Below, piece after piece: positions 8,965-17,340 of a stretch of 24,572 nt of DNA. Each line of letters begins with the position of its first letter. Within the stretch, counting starts at the first letter, position 1. The stretch comes from Chara braunii. Taxonomy: Eukaryota > Streptophyta > Charophyceae > Charales > Characeae. The DNA is taken from the NCBI GenBank assembly GCA_003427395.1, contig BFEA01000447.1, positions 571,681 through 596,252 on the forward strand, written 5' to 3'. The notes under the pieces were generated by a model. It saw only the letters and a program-made list of their open reading frames with translations, searched no databases and had not been told where the DNA came from. The position numbers were made by a program, and so were the translations under genes.

Positions 8965-10496
8965 ATGTCGGATCAGGCGGCTCAGCAGCAGCCACAGGTG
9001 GAAGTGGTAATGAAGGTAGAAGGTGCAGCAGGAGCAGGCCCTGCTTGACGAAGTGGAGAGACAGGAGGCAGCCGAGCTAGAGGCTGCAACAGATGCTTTA
9101 CGAAAGGAGTACCTGTTGGAGCAGCTTGGCAAGGTTATGTCTGAAGACCACTGCTCCCAGGTGAATAAGAATCTAGCGGAGTGGGCTCTTCTGGAGCACA
9201 AGGCCACCAGTTCTTATTTCACCAATTGGGATGACCGTATAGGTCGTCTGGAGCGCAGGGTGGATGACCTGGCAGCTCAGCAGTCTAAGATCCTGACAAC
9301 AATTTAGGATCTGACTGCTCAGCTGACAGCAGCCAAACTGATCGTTCCCCTGTCTCCTGCCCTCTCAGCAAAACCCAAATCTTCCTCCTCTCCCTCTTCA
9401 ACCCCATCTGCTTCACGACATTCCTCCCCTTCACCACCTCCTTCCCAGAAGCCCACAGCCAAACCCACCTATGCTGCTGTTGCTGCAAGGGATCAGAGAG
9501 GTCCCAAGATCCCTGCTCCCAACAAGTTCAGGGGGGATGACCCCAAGACTGACGTTGGGGACTGGGCTGCAGGGACCAGAGCCTACTTGAGGCTTCATAT
9601 GCCCAGAACAGACCAAGGTGGCAACGGTTTTGGGGCTGCTGGAGGGGCCTGCCCAGAAATGGGCTACCTCTACCTCCAGCGGTTTGCAGCAAACCATGGA
9701 GGACTGGGCTTTGGGATTGAGAGTGGATCGTCTTCTGCAGGCCCTGGGAGACCGCTTTGCAGATAAGGAGCGGGCCCGCAAGGCTGCTGACAGGATTGCT
9801 CGCCTGGGCCAGCAACGTTACAGCGGTACCCTGAAGTCCTTATTTGCAGAGTTTGAGCAGCTAACTTCCACACCTGGACTGGTTATGTCTGCAGATGACT
9901 TACTGACAAACTTCTGCAGGGCAGCCCCTGAGAAGTTTTCTGCTGCTTCATACATCGCTGGGCACAAGGACTGGAGGTCCTTTGGCTGTGCAGCCCTGGA
10001 CATGGAGGCAAAACTTCATGTTCAGGCCCCCTCCTCTGACAGGAGGAAAGGTGCCTTCCCTCGTGGTGGTAGAAATGGAAAGGCAGCCTTTGCACATGCA
10101 GGGTTTGCGTCAGCTTCTGACTCAGATTCCCAGGCTGATACACCATCAACTGGGACTGGGCCAGCTACTGAAACAGATGTTGCAGCGGCCCTGACTCAGG
10201 CCGTTTTGGGGATTCTGCAGCAGCAGAAGAGGTTTTCCCCCACCACAGCCTCAGCCAGTGCAAAGGGGAAGGATAAGGGACGTCGGCCTTCCTCTTCCCA
10301 GCGCCCTAACCTACCCAAAGACGTCCGGATGCCAGCTGACCCACTCAATCCCTCCACTCTCCCCTGGCAAGACCTCAAGATCCAGGAAGGAGTCTGGAGA
10401 AGGAGAAAAGAGAGAGGGGTCTGCCTGCAATGTGAGGGACAACACTTCTTAAAGGACTGGCCTTACATGCCAGGCCCAGGACAGTCAAAAAACTGA
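8965..10496 (+). pseudogene. gag: gag of element B, frameshifted
   Basis: The ATG at 8965 has a favourable context (GAAAATGTC) and opens a Gln-rich N-terminus. The frame shifts near 9020 and continues as a heptad-like charged segment (about 9050-9300, probable coiled coil). A TAG at 9305 interrupts it. A Ser/Pro-rich linker follows (about 9345-9470). Capsid-like sequence with NKFRGDDPKTD, then after a frame shift near 9612 LLEGPAQKWA and LDMEAKLHV, extends to about 10020. A low-complexity region leads to a zinc knuckle CLQCEGQHFLKDW (about 10420-10458), which is one residue short between Cys2 and His and has Trp in place of the last Cys. The frame changes near 10460, and pol continues in the new frame. 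Confidence 0.8.
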
Positions 10497-11230
10497 AACA
10501 GACCCTGGGGACTGCAGTTCCCCCCAGTGCTGCACCTTCATCTGCACAGGTGGATGAATCTGCAATTGTTTCAGTTGAGACTGCATGTGATAGAGTGCGT
10601 TTGGGGACTGCGTGGGCAGCATCCTTCTGTTATGAGGATCCTGACCCGGATCAGGACCCGGGGCAGGATGAGCTTCAGTCACTCGCTGCCTTCTTCTTCC
10701 ACCTGAAGGAACAGAAGAAGCACAAGTCTGATCTCATCCTACTTCGGCCCCTGATCAACCACATCAGGATCAAAGGGCTGTTGGATTGTGGAGCCACCAG
10801 GAACTTTATATCTCCCAGTGCTGTTAAGAAACTGCATCTGGGGATGAAAGTTCAACAGCTGCAGCAACCTTTGCTGGTCAGGATAGGCGACTCCACAATG
10901 CTCACCATCAGGGAGAAGGTTAAGGGAATCCCTGTGACCTTCGACAGTGCCGGAGAAGTCAGACATAGTCTGAACTTCTACATCTTCCCTGACCTACCCT
11001 TTGACCTGGTGTTCTCTATGCAGTGGTTGAGGGCTAGAGTTGAACTACCAAACAGCCAGGGGGTGTATCAACCATGCATGATAGCTGCTGATCATCACCC
11101 TAAGACCTCCTGCTACTGCCTACGAGCGAGGGAGTTCCATGCTCTCTCATGCCAGTATCACCATGAGCATATGTTTATTGCTCTGGTCAAGCAAACAGAT
11201 GCTCCCCCTGTTTCCTGCCCTCCTGAAATA
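10463..11230 (+). pseudogene. pol: Protease region of element B pol
   Basis: The open frame starts upstream of the first Met at 10550 and runs unbroken into RT, so protease and RT were one polyprotein, probably fused to gag before the frame break near 10460. The retropepsin core is LLDCGATRNFI, with the Asp codon at 10784-10786; the usual Ser/Thr after Asp is Cys. The second half includes NFYIFPDLPFDLVFSMQWL (about 10973-11029), the expected C-terminal beta-strand and W-L motif. It lies immediately upstream of RT, as in Ty3/Gypsy elements. Confidence 0.75.
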
Positions 11231-11995
11231 CAGCAGGTGGTTGATCAGTATGCTGATCTGATGAAGGAGCCCTTTGGGTTACCCAACCGACCAACCAAAC
11301 ATCGGATTGAGCTACTACCTGGAGCGGTCCCTCCCAAGGGCCGCATCTACAGGATGTCCCCTGCCGAGCTCGAGGAGCTCAGAAAGCAGCTCGAGACCCT
11401 GACCAGCAAGGGCTGGATCAGACCCAACACTTCTGAATTCGGTGCACCCGTTCTCTTTGTGCCCAAAGGGAATGGCGAGTTCAGAATGTGCATTGACTAT
11501 AGGGGTCTCAACAAGATCACTAGGACGAGTACAGAGCCAGTTCCTAGGATCGATAACCTTCTGGATATGGTGCAGGGTTGCACAGTGTTCAGCAAAGTCG
11601 ACCTCAAATCTGGCTACCACCAGATTGAGATGGCTGAGGAGGATGTCTACAAGACAGCCTTCAAGACCAGGTATGGTACTTACGAGTTCCTAGTCATGCC
11701 ATTCGGACTTTGCAATGCCCCAGGTACCTTCCAGACAGAGATGCACCGCATCTTCAGGCATTACCTAGACAAGTTTATGGTTGTCTACCTGGATGATATC
11801 CTGGTATTCAGCAAAACTGTCAGGGAACATGCGGAGCACTTGGCTTTGGTTCTTGAGTCATTACGCGACAGCCAGTACAAGATCAACAGAGAGAAGTCCT
11901 CTTTTGGAGTTCCCTCTATCATCTACCTGGGTCACGTAATCTCTGGAGATGGCCTGGCTCCTGAAGCAGCCAAGATTGCTGCTATTCAGGAGTGA
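11231..11995 (+). pseudogene. pol: Reverse transcriptase domain of element B
   Basis: All standard Gypsy RT motifs are intact: PPKGRIYRMSP, GWIRPNTSEFGAPVLFV, FRMCIDYRGLN, VDLKSGYHQIE, FLVMPFGLCNAPGTFQ and catalytic YLDD at 11786-11797, then IIYLGHVIS. The frame is open to a TGA at 11993, directly after AAIQE and before the RNase H tether. One G-to-A change in a Trp codon would account for it, and the same frame continues downstream. The domain resembles that of element A closely but has no frame break inside it. Confidence 0.92.
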
Positions 11996-12600
11996 CCTCC
12001 GCCACAGACAGTGAGGGATGTCAGGTCCTTCATGGGTTTAGCCTCCTACTACAGAAAGTTTGTCAGGAACTTTTCTGCAGTGGCTGCACCCCTAACCAAC
12101 CTAACAAAGAAAGACACTCCTTTTCATTGGTCCCTCCATTGTCAGTTGACCTTCACATGACTCAAGAAGGCCTTGACTCGTGCACCTGTGTTGAAGCTGC
12201 CTGACCCCACTCTGCCATTGATACTGACCACTCACGCTAGTCAGTATGGCATTGAGGCAGTTCTTCAGCAGGATGATGGGAATGGTCTACAACCTGTAGA
12301 GTTTATGAGTGAGAAGATCAAAACTCAAAAGCTCCAGGACTCCACCTACGAGAAAGAGCTATATGCTCTTGTCTGTGCCCTGAAACACTGGAAGCACTTT
12401 CTCCTGGGAAGGCACTTCAAGATCTTCTCAGATCACTCCACCCTACAGTGGATGAAGTCCCAGGGAGAGTTGAATGACAAGTTGGCACGGTATATTCAGT
12501 TCATAGACATGTTTGACTTTGAACTGAAACATAAGAAGGGCTGCTACAATAAGGTAGCAGATGCCCTCTCTCGTAGGCCTGGCTCTTTTGCAGTGATCTC
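11996..12600 (+). pseudogene. pol: RNase H domain of element B, catalytic Asp lost
   Basis: The tether reads FMGLASYYRKFVRNFSAVAA. A TGA at 12158 interrupts the frame, which resumes unchanged. The first catalytic Asp of the ADAS motif is His here: THASQYGIEAVL, with the His codon CAC at 12233-12235, whereas element A keeps Asp. STYEKELYALV and FSDHSTLQWM keep the other acidic residues. The domain ends at VADALSRRPG. One G-to-C change would explain the His. Besides the stops, this copy should lack RNase H activity. Confidence 0.88.
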
Positions 12601-14118
12601 CTCTACTCACTCCTTTGGAGAGGAGACCCTTCAGACCATTGCTCGTCTACTGCCTCAGGACCCAACTTTCGGACCCATAGTCAGGAATCTGCAAGCAGAT
12701 CCTAACTCTGAACCAGGCTATGCTCTGAGTTCAGGCCTGCTGTACACTTACAGCAGAGGGGAGGAGCGCTTGTGCATTCCCTAAAACCAGCGGCTCAGGA
12801 CACTGCTGATGTCAGAGTGTCATGACGCCCGTGGACATTTTGGGTTCCTAAAGTCATATGCAGCCCTGTCGCGGCGGTTCTTCTGGAAGGAGATGCGGAG
12901 TGATATGCTGCGCTATGTGGAAACCTGCGAGCTCTGCCAAAGGAATAAGGTCCAGCGTAGACCTCCTTTGGGACTGCTCAAACCCTTACCCATACCTGAC
13001 GGCCCTGCTGAATCTGTGTCCATAGACTTCACAGATTTAGGCAAGACCACCCCTCGCGGCATGCGTCAGGTATGGTCTGCGTGGACAGGTTCTCCAAATA
13101 CGCAGAGTTCATCCCCTTGCTAGAGGTAGCTAGGGTACCGGCTGTGAGAGCAGCCTTTTCAGAGAGGTCGGTCACACACCATGGACCGCCCACTTCTATA
13201 GTCAGTGATAGAGACCCCCGATTTTGCAGCGAGGAGTGGCAGTCCTACTGTAAGGACTACCTGCACTCACGATTGGATATGACTTCTGGTCATCATCCTG
13301 AAGCCAATGGTTTGGCTGAAGTGATGAACCAAGTGTTATTCCAATTGCTGCGTCCTGTCATCTCTCCAGATCAACAGGACTGGGATCTTCACTTGTCTCG
13401 AGCACAGCTTGTGTATAACATGTCTGTCCATTCCTCAACTGGGTTCACTCCATACCGGTTGCACTGGGGACGTGAACCACGACAGCCTCTCGATGATATC
13501 ATCGATAAGGCCAAGTCTTATGTGACTCTAGGCACTGCAGAGTTCACCAGACGCTACCGCATAGATGTGGAAAGAGCACGACCGAACTTGTTCAAAGCCC
13601 AAAAGGCGATGATTGAACAAGCTAATCGCCACAGGCGGCCTTCCCCCATCCGTACTGGTGATCATGTCTGGGTAGCCAGTTCAGAGTTGTCGAGGGAGGA
13701 GAATATCTCCCCCAAGCTGTTGCCTCGTTATTTGGGTCCATGGCAGGTCCTAGATACAGTGGGCGCCGATCCATTCGGTCCGTCCTATGTCATTGACGTC
13801 CCTCTGCATCTACGCACCTACCCGGTCTTTCATGCATCTAAGCTGTTGCCATTTACTCCAGCTGATGCATTCCCTGACCGGTCCCCTCAGTTCGGTCCAC
13901 CGATCCCTGGCAAGGGATATGACATGGAGTGGATTGAGGATGAGTGGGGCACAGGCCCCGATCGGCAGTATCTTGTGAGGTTCGCATTCCAGCCTCCTTC
14001 TGAGAACATATGGTTCTACAGAAGGGAACTTCTCAAGACAGCAAAGTCAGTTGTTTTGCAGTATGAAGCGGCTCAGAAGGGCAACCTTCCTCGCCGTTCA
14101 CCTCGTCTGCACCCCTAG
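12601..14118 (+). pseudogene. pol: Integrase of element B with chromodomain-like C-terminus
   Basis: A TAA at 12782 interrupts the frame before the zinc-binding region CHDARGHFG (about 12818-12844) and CELC (about 12927-12938). The core acidic residues lie in VSIDFTD (about 13016), SDRDPRF (about 13202) and EANGLAEVMN (about 13300). The frame shifts near 13068 in the first core strand, consistent with one lost base. The C-terminal module has YLGPWQVLD and FHASKLLPF. The last 70 residues include RQYLVRFAF, ENIWFYRRELL and VVLQYEAA, which fits a divergent chromodomain. Such domains direct chromovirus insertion to modified histones in known families. The stop is at 14116-14118. Confidence 0.9.
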
Positions 14119-14138
14119 CTCGGAGGTCCTCGCTCCCC

Positions 14139-14149
14139 AGGGGGGTAAG
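14139..14149 (+). other. Polypurine tract of element B
   Basis: AGGGGGGTAAG lies two bases before the 3' LTR start at 14152, 21 bases after the pol stop. It is the expected plus-strand primer. Confidence 0.7.
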
Positions 14150-14151
14150 CC

Positions 14152-14444
14152 TGCAATGACTTGCTGATTTCAACTGCCGAGACTGACTTGCAAGGTTGTA
14201 CAATATGCTGTGTGCTTGCTGTGTTTTTGGTCTGCGCTGAGGGCCGCCCGCTATTCTAAAAATAGATGGGACTAACACCCGTAAGGGCTGAGTGGTTACC
14301 GTCCCTAAGTGGCCCTGAGCCCTAAGTGCAACACTAGGACCGGTTTCGTAGAGGCCGAGTAGGCCCTGACTGAACCGGTACCGGTAGACCCTAGGCTAGC
14401 GTAGTGTAGAATCTACAAGTAGGATAGGGTAGAACTGTTTAGGA
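14152..14444 (+). repeat. Truncated 3' LTR of element B (293 bp)
   Basis: It begins TGCAATGAC like the 5' LTR and aligns without gaps until TTTAGGA at 14444; afterwards the sequences are unrelated. The 693 missing bases should lie beyond the LINE, outside this window. There are about ten differences from the 5' LTR: seven transitions and three transversions. Confidence 0.92.
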
Positions 14445-14489
14445 AGAGAATGGAGCCAGGATGAACTTTTTCTTGACTGCACTAGCGCC

Positions 14490-14525
14490 GCGGTAAGCGC
14501 TAAACTCATTGCGCTAAGTTACCGC
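14490..14525. other. Hairpin near the LINE 5' end
   Basis: GCGGTAA (14490-14496) pairs with TTACCGC (14519-14525), and GCGC (14497-14500) pairs with GCGC (14511-14514). A TAAG bulge lies on the right arm and the loop is 10 bases. Confidence 0.5.
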
Positions 14526-14654
14526 ACCCGCACGCCCGTGCCAACTTTCACCCGGCAAGAAACTTCGTTTCGCACGCGATTTATCGCGCGCGCCATCTCC
14601 TTTGAATATGAGGTCAAAGGGCGGGAAACGACAGGCGAGCTCACACGCCTCCTC

Positions 14655-14674
14655 GCCTCGCCTTTGGGCGAGGC
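14655..14674. other. Perfect 8-bp hairpin in the LINE 5' region
   Basis: GCCTCGCC and GGCGAGGC form a perfect stem around a TTTG loop. A smaller palindrome, CGCGAT-TT-ATCGCG, lies at 14575-14588. The location is compatible with a structured leader; it is not followed by a T run, so I do not call it a terminator. Confidence 0.5.
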
Positions 14675-15867
14675 TATTCGTAGAAAAGAGACAGGAGGAC
14701 GGCTGAAGACGAAGAGAGGAAGAGACAGGGGAGAGGAGTAATGAGTAAAAGGAGAGAAGAATATAGTAGCCAAAGTAAGGAAAAGACAGCAAAATCGAGG
14801 GAAAGGGGGAGGAAGGGCAAGTGAGCTTTCCCGAAGAGGGAAAAGAGAGAAGCAACGGGAAAGGAAAAGGAGAGCCAGCCAGGGGGAATGAGGAGACTAC
14901 CAAATAGGGAATTTCGCAGCGAGGGAGAAGGAGAGCGATAACGGGGAAGCTCAAGGGTTGAGAACACGCCATCACGCGCGAAGAAATCCAAGCTGCACTT
15001 CATTGCGGTCGGGGAACGCGAAAGGGACGAGAAGAATACGACAAACCAGAGCTAGCAAAACCGCGCCTATGGGCGCGGCACTCTCCAACCCCAAACCCGA
15101 AAAGACAAGAAGGGAGGAGAATAACCCAAGCAGAGAAGTGTGAGGAGGTAGGGAGGCCAAGGAAGAGAGGAGAAAGGGAGGAAGAAATAGTGTGGCATCA
15201 CGACAAGGAGAGGAGAAAAATAGGAAGACGCAAAGGAGGGAGACACAAAGAACAGCTCAGAACAGGAGGAAAACACGACAGCGAAGAGGAAAACGGCAAC
15301 TTACAGCCGAAAGCACACCAAGTTCTTAATCGAGAAGGAAGGTGATACACAAGCTCACGCAACCATCCCATTTGAGGTAAGTGCACGACTAAGGCTCGCC
15401 TAAGCATCATCACGGGGCTCCAACGAACAAGGAGAGTCGAAGGCGACAAAAAGGAGGTAAAAGCATAGCTAATAGGGAAGACAAGCCAAGCAGCAGCACA
15501 ACCAAATAGGAGAAAACGGGAAGTAGTAAGAAGCGCAACAGAGGGAGATCAAGACACGCCACAACAAGAGTAAGGAGAGAGCAGCGAAAGCGGCGGGTAG
15601 CGAGCGTATTGAGAGGGGAACCGAACGCTCCATAGTAGAAGGATGAGAGGGTAGCGAGTGATCCGAACGTCTTGAGTTTAGCGCTCAGGATTTAGAAAAT
15701 GCAGTGGGAGAGTAGCTAGAGAAGAGAAGCGAGAGGGATCTAGCCTAGGGATCCAACGTAAGAGGAAAGGAAGGATTGCCATAGACGGACTTACCTTTAG
15801 ACGGACTGACCAGAGAACCAGAACGAACAGAGAATTTTTGCTGCCTGCCATTATCAACACAAACAAT

Positions 15868-16061
15868 TCTTTTACATTCTTATTATTATTCTTTTACTAT
15901 TATTACTATCATCATCACTCCCTTTCTAAGAACTTTTCAATCTTCAAGATTCTTTTGATAACATTATTACTGGCATTAATAAGTTGATTAGTCGTACTAT
16001 ACCATTGCCTTCATTATTATTTAATTATTACTGTTATCATCACCTTTTTTTTTTTTTTTTT
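15868..16061 (+). repeat. AT-rich trinucleotide repeats ending in T17
   Basis: Imperfect ATT/ATC repeats fill about 15868-16042, followed by an uninterrupted T17 at 16045-16061. This may be a plain microsatellite. A T run on the + strand could also mark the tail of a minus-strand retroposon, but I see no body or flanking duplication to support that. Confidence 0.6.
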
Positions 16062-16524
16062 CTCACTTCACTACCTGCAATCGCGAACCTTCCTTTAGAT
16101 CGCTTCCACCAATCGAGCTCCCTTTCGCCAGTCGATTTCCGAATCTCGTCCCCAAATGGGGAAAGGGAATGCAGACAGATAACCTCTGACCTGCATCTAC
16201 CTAGACCCAACCCCATCTCCTGAAGTTGGGACAGCGAGACTGGCTCCAGCACAAGGGTTCCACTTCTCCGCATCCTCCCAGAGAACAGCCCCGACTCCAA
16301 CTCCCAACAACAGGCACCACCTTAACATCTCCCACTCGCCATCATCGAACCACTGGACACATCAACGCCACCTTGTCCCCCAACAAACCTCAAACCAACA
16401 CAAGGTATAAGCAGACGCCAAATAGAACAAGTCGGGCAGGACACTGAGGACTGAAGGAGGGATCCAGGGAGACCAGCTAAGAAAGGAGAAAGAGAGTCAA
16501 GAAAGAGAGCCAAGAAAGAAAAGA

Positions 16525-17340
16525 ATGGCGAAGGAAGGACNNGGCATAGAAACCCANAATTGGTTAGCGGAGAGAACAAAGGTGAAGATGACCAAAAGAA
16601 NNGAGGTGGTAGACGTGGGAAANGGAATAAAGGAAGAAGTGGTGGNATGGGAATACCCAANAGAGTCACTGCCATCTCTGGACGAATTCTACGCCAAACA
16701 TGCAGTCCTCGTCACCTTCTCCAGGAAAAGCCAAGAACTCAACAGAGCAGAAAAACTGAAGTGGTTATGGGAAAAACTCAAGCAAATGGAACCAATCCCA
16801 GGAACAGATCNGAAAGTAACCTTCCACAGCAGGGGTAGGAACACGATAATGGTTGTTTGCAAAGATGAAAAACAGANCGAATTTCTCAGGAATAAATCCT
16901 TCACCTGCAATTCGTCAGTGGTTACTGTTTACCCTTGGGCGCCAGCCAAGGCAGCGCAGGCTTCGCCCTCCAGATACCGACAGCAACTGTTGCAGAAATA
17001 CTTCTGGATCCAGTTCGACGGGATAAGGGAAGGACTGCACGGTGCAATCAAGGCGAGACTCCAGGAAGAGTACGGACAATTCCCAATCATAGACTGGATC
17101 ACACCCACACCAGACTTCCTGATACCTCAACACGACACCATGATGGCATGTTTGAACACCCAAGGTGCAGTACCACCGCAATTACCAGAATTCTGGCACT
17201 TTGCTGTGAGAGACCAAACAGTGAAGGTTGAAGTCTCTACCAAAAGCAATCCAGTATGTTTCAAGTGCAGGCAGAGAGGACATATGGGAACGGATCCAAG
17301 ATGCCCAAAGAACGCAGACTCTGCAAGGAACAACCGCTGA
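16525..17340 (+). CDS. LINE ORF1 (RRM-like domain plus CCHC zinc knuckle)
   Basis: ORF1 proteins of L1 elements bind the element RNA. The ATG at 16525 is in an A-rich, favourable context and gives 271 residues. The N-terminal 75 residues contain several N bases. Residues about 90-145 (KVTFHSRGRNTIMVV to VYPWAPAKA) resemble the RRM-like DUF4283-type domain of plant L1 ORF1, including the PWAP end. The zinc knuckle CFKCRQRGHMGTDPRC (residues about 246-261) has the spacing C-x2-C-x4-H-x6-C, two residues longer than the classic last gap. A TGA ends the frame 27 bases after the knuckle, overlapping a longer frame downstream. It could be a complete ORF1 or the N-terminal part of a larger one. Confidence 0.75.
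   Translation: MAKEGXGIETXNWLAERTKVKMTKRXEVVDVGXGIKEEVVXWEYPXESLPSLDEFYAKHAVLVTFSRKSQELNRAEKLKWLWEKLKQMEPIPGTDXKVTFHSRGRNTIMVVCKDEKQXEFLRNKSFTCNSSVVTVYPWAPAKAAQASPSRYRQQLLQKYFWIQFDGIREGLHGAIKARLQEEYGQFPIIDWITPTPDFLIPQHDTMMACLNTQGAVPPQLPEFWHFAVRDQTVKVEVSTKSNPVCFKCRQRGHMGTDPRCPKNADSARNNR

Larger units (their letters stand above)
6451..14444 (+). mobile_element. Element B: Ty3/Gypsy chromovirus-like retrotransposon, interrupted in its 3' LTR
   Basis: It is bounded by direct repeats: 6451-6743 matches 14152-14444 without gaps, with about 10 mismatches in 293 (roughly 96-97% identity). The 5' LTR continues to 7436 and is followed by a primer-binding site. The 3' LTR stops after 293 bases, where the LINE begins. 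Gag-pol domains lie between them in Ty3/Gypsy order. In-frame stops are at 9305, 11993, 12158 and 12782, and frame breaks are near 9020, 9612, 10460 and 13068. It is clearly less decayed than element A. Confidence 0.92.
14445..16524 (+). other. 5' region of the LINE (long, purine-rich, non-coding)
   Basis: About 2.1 kb precede the ORF1 ATG. The first 230 bases are GC-rich with three hairpin-capable inverted repeats. From about 14680 to 15830 the + strand is strongly purine-rich without a plausible protein. A motif pair, GGGTAGCGAG followed by CCGAACG, occurs at 15595-15627 and again at 15649-15669. AT-rich trinucleotide repeats and a T17 run follow. The leader is assigned to the LINE because no other boundary is visible, but an older insertion inside it cannot be excluded. 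Confidence 0.6.

Noticed and set aside
14655-14674. Perfect hairpin as an intrinsic transcription terminator
   Set aside because: No T run follows and the context is a eukaryotic LINE leader.
14538-15143. Short frames on both strands of the LINE leader as genes
   Set aside because: They are Arg/Glu- or Ser/Leu/Phe-rich translations of purine-biased DNA without domains or good start contexts.
16045-16061. T17 run as the tail of a minus-strand SINE
   Set aside because: No SINE body, pol III boxes or target duplication seen; adjacent AT-rich trinucleotide repeats make slippage more likely.
17232-17340. Programmed -1 frameshift joining LINE ORF1 to the next frame
   Set aside because: No X-XXY-YYZ slippery heptamer in the correct phase; AAAGAAC does not fit the rule. 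A mutation or separate initiation is simpler.
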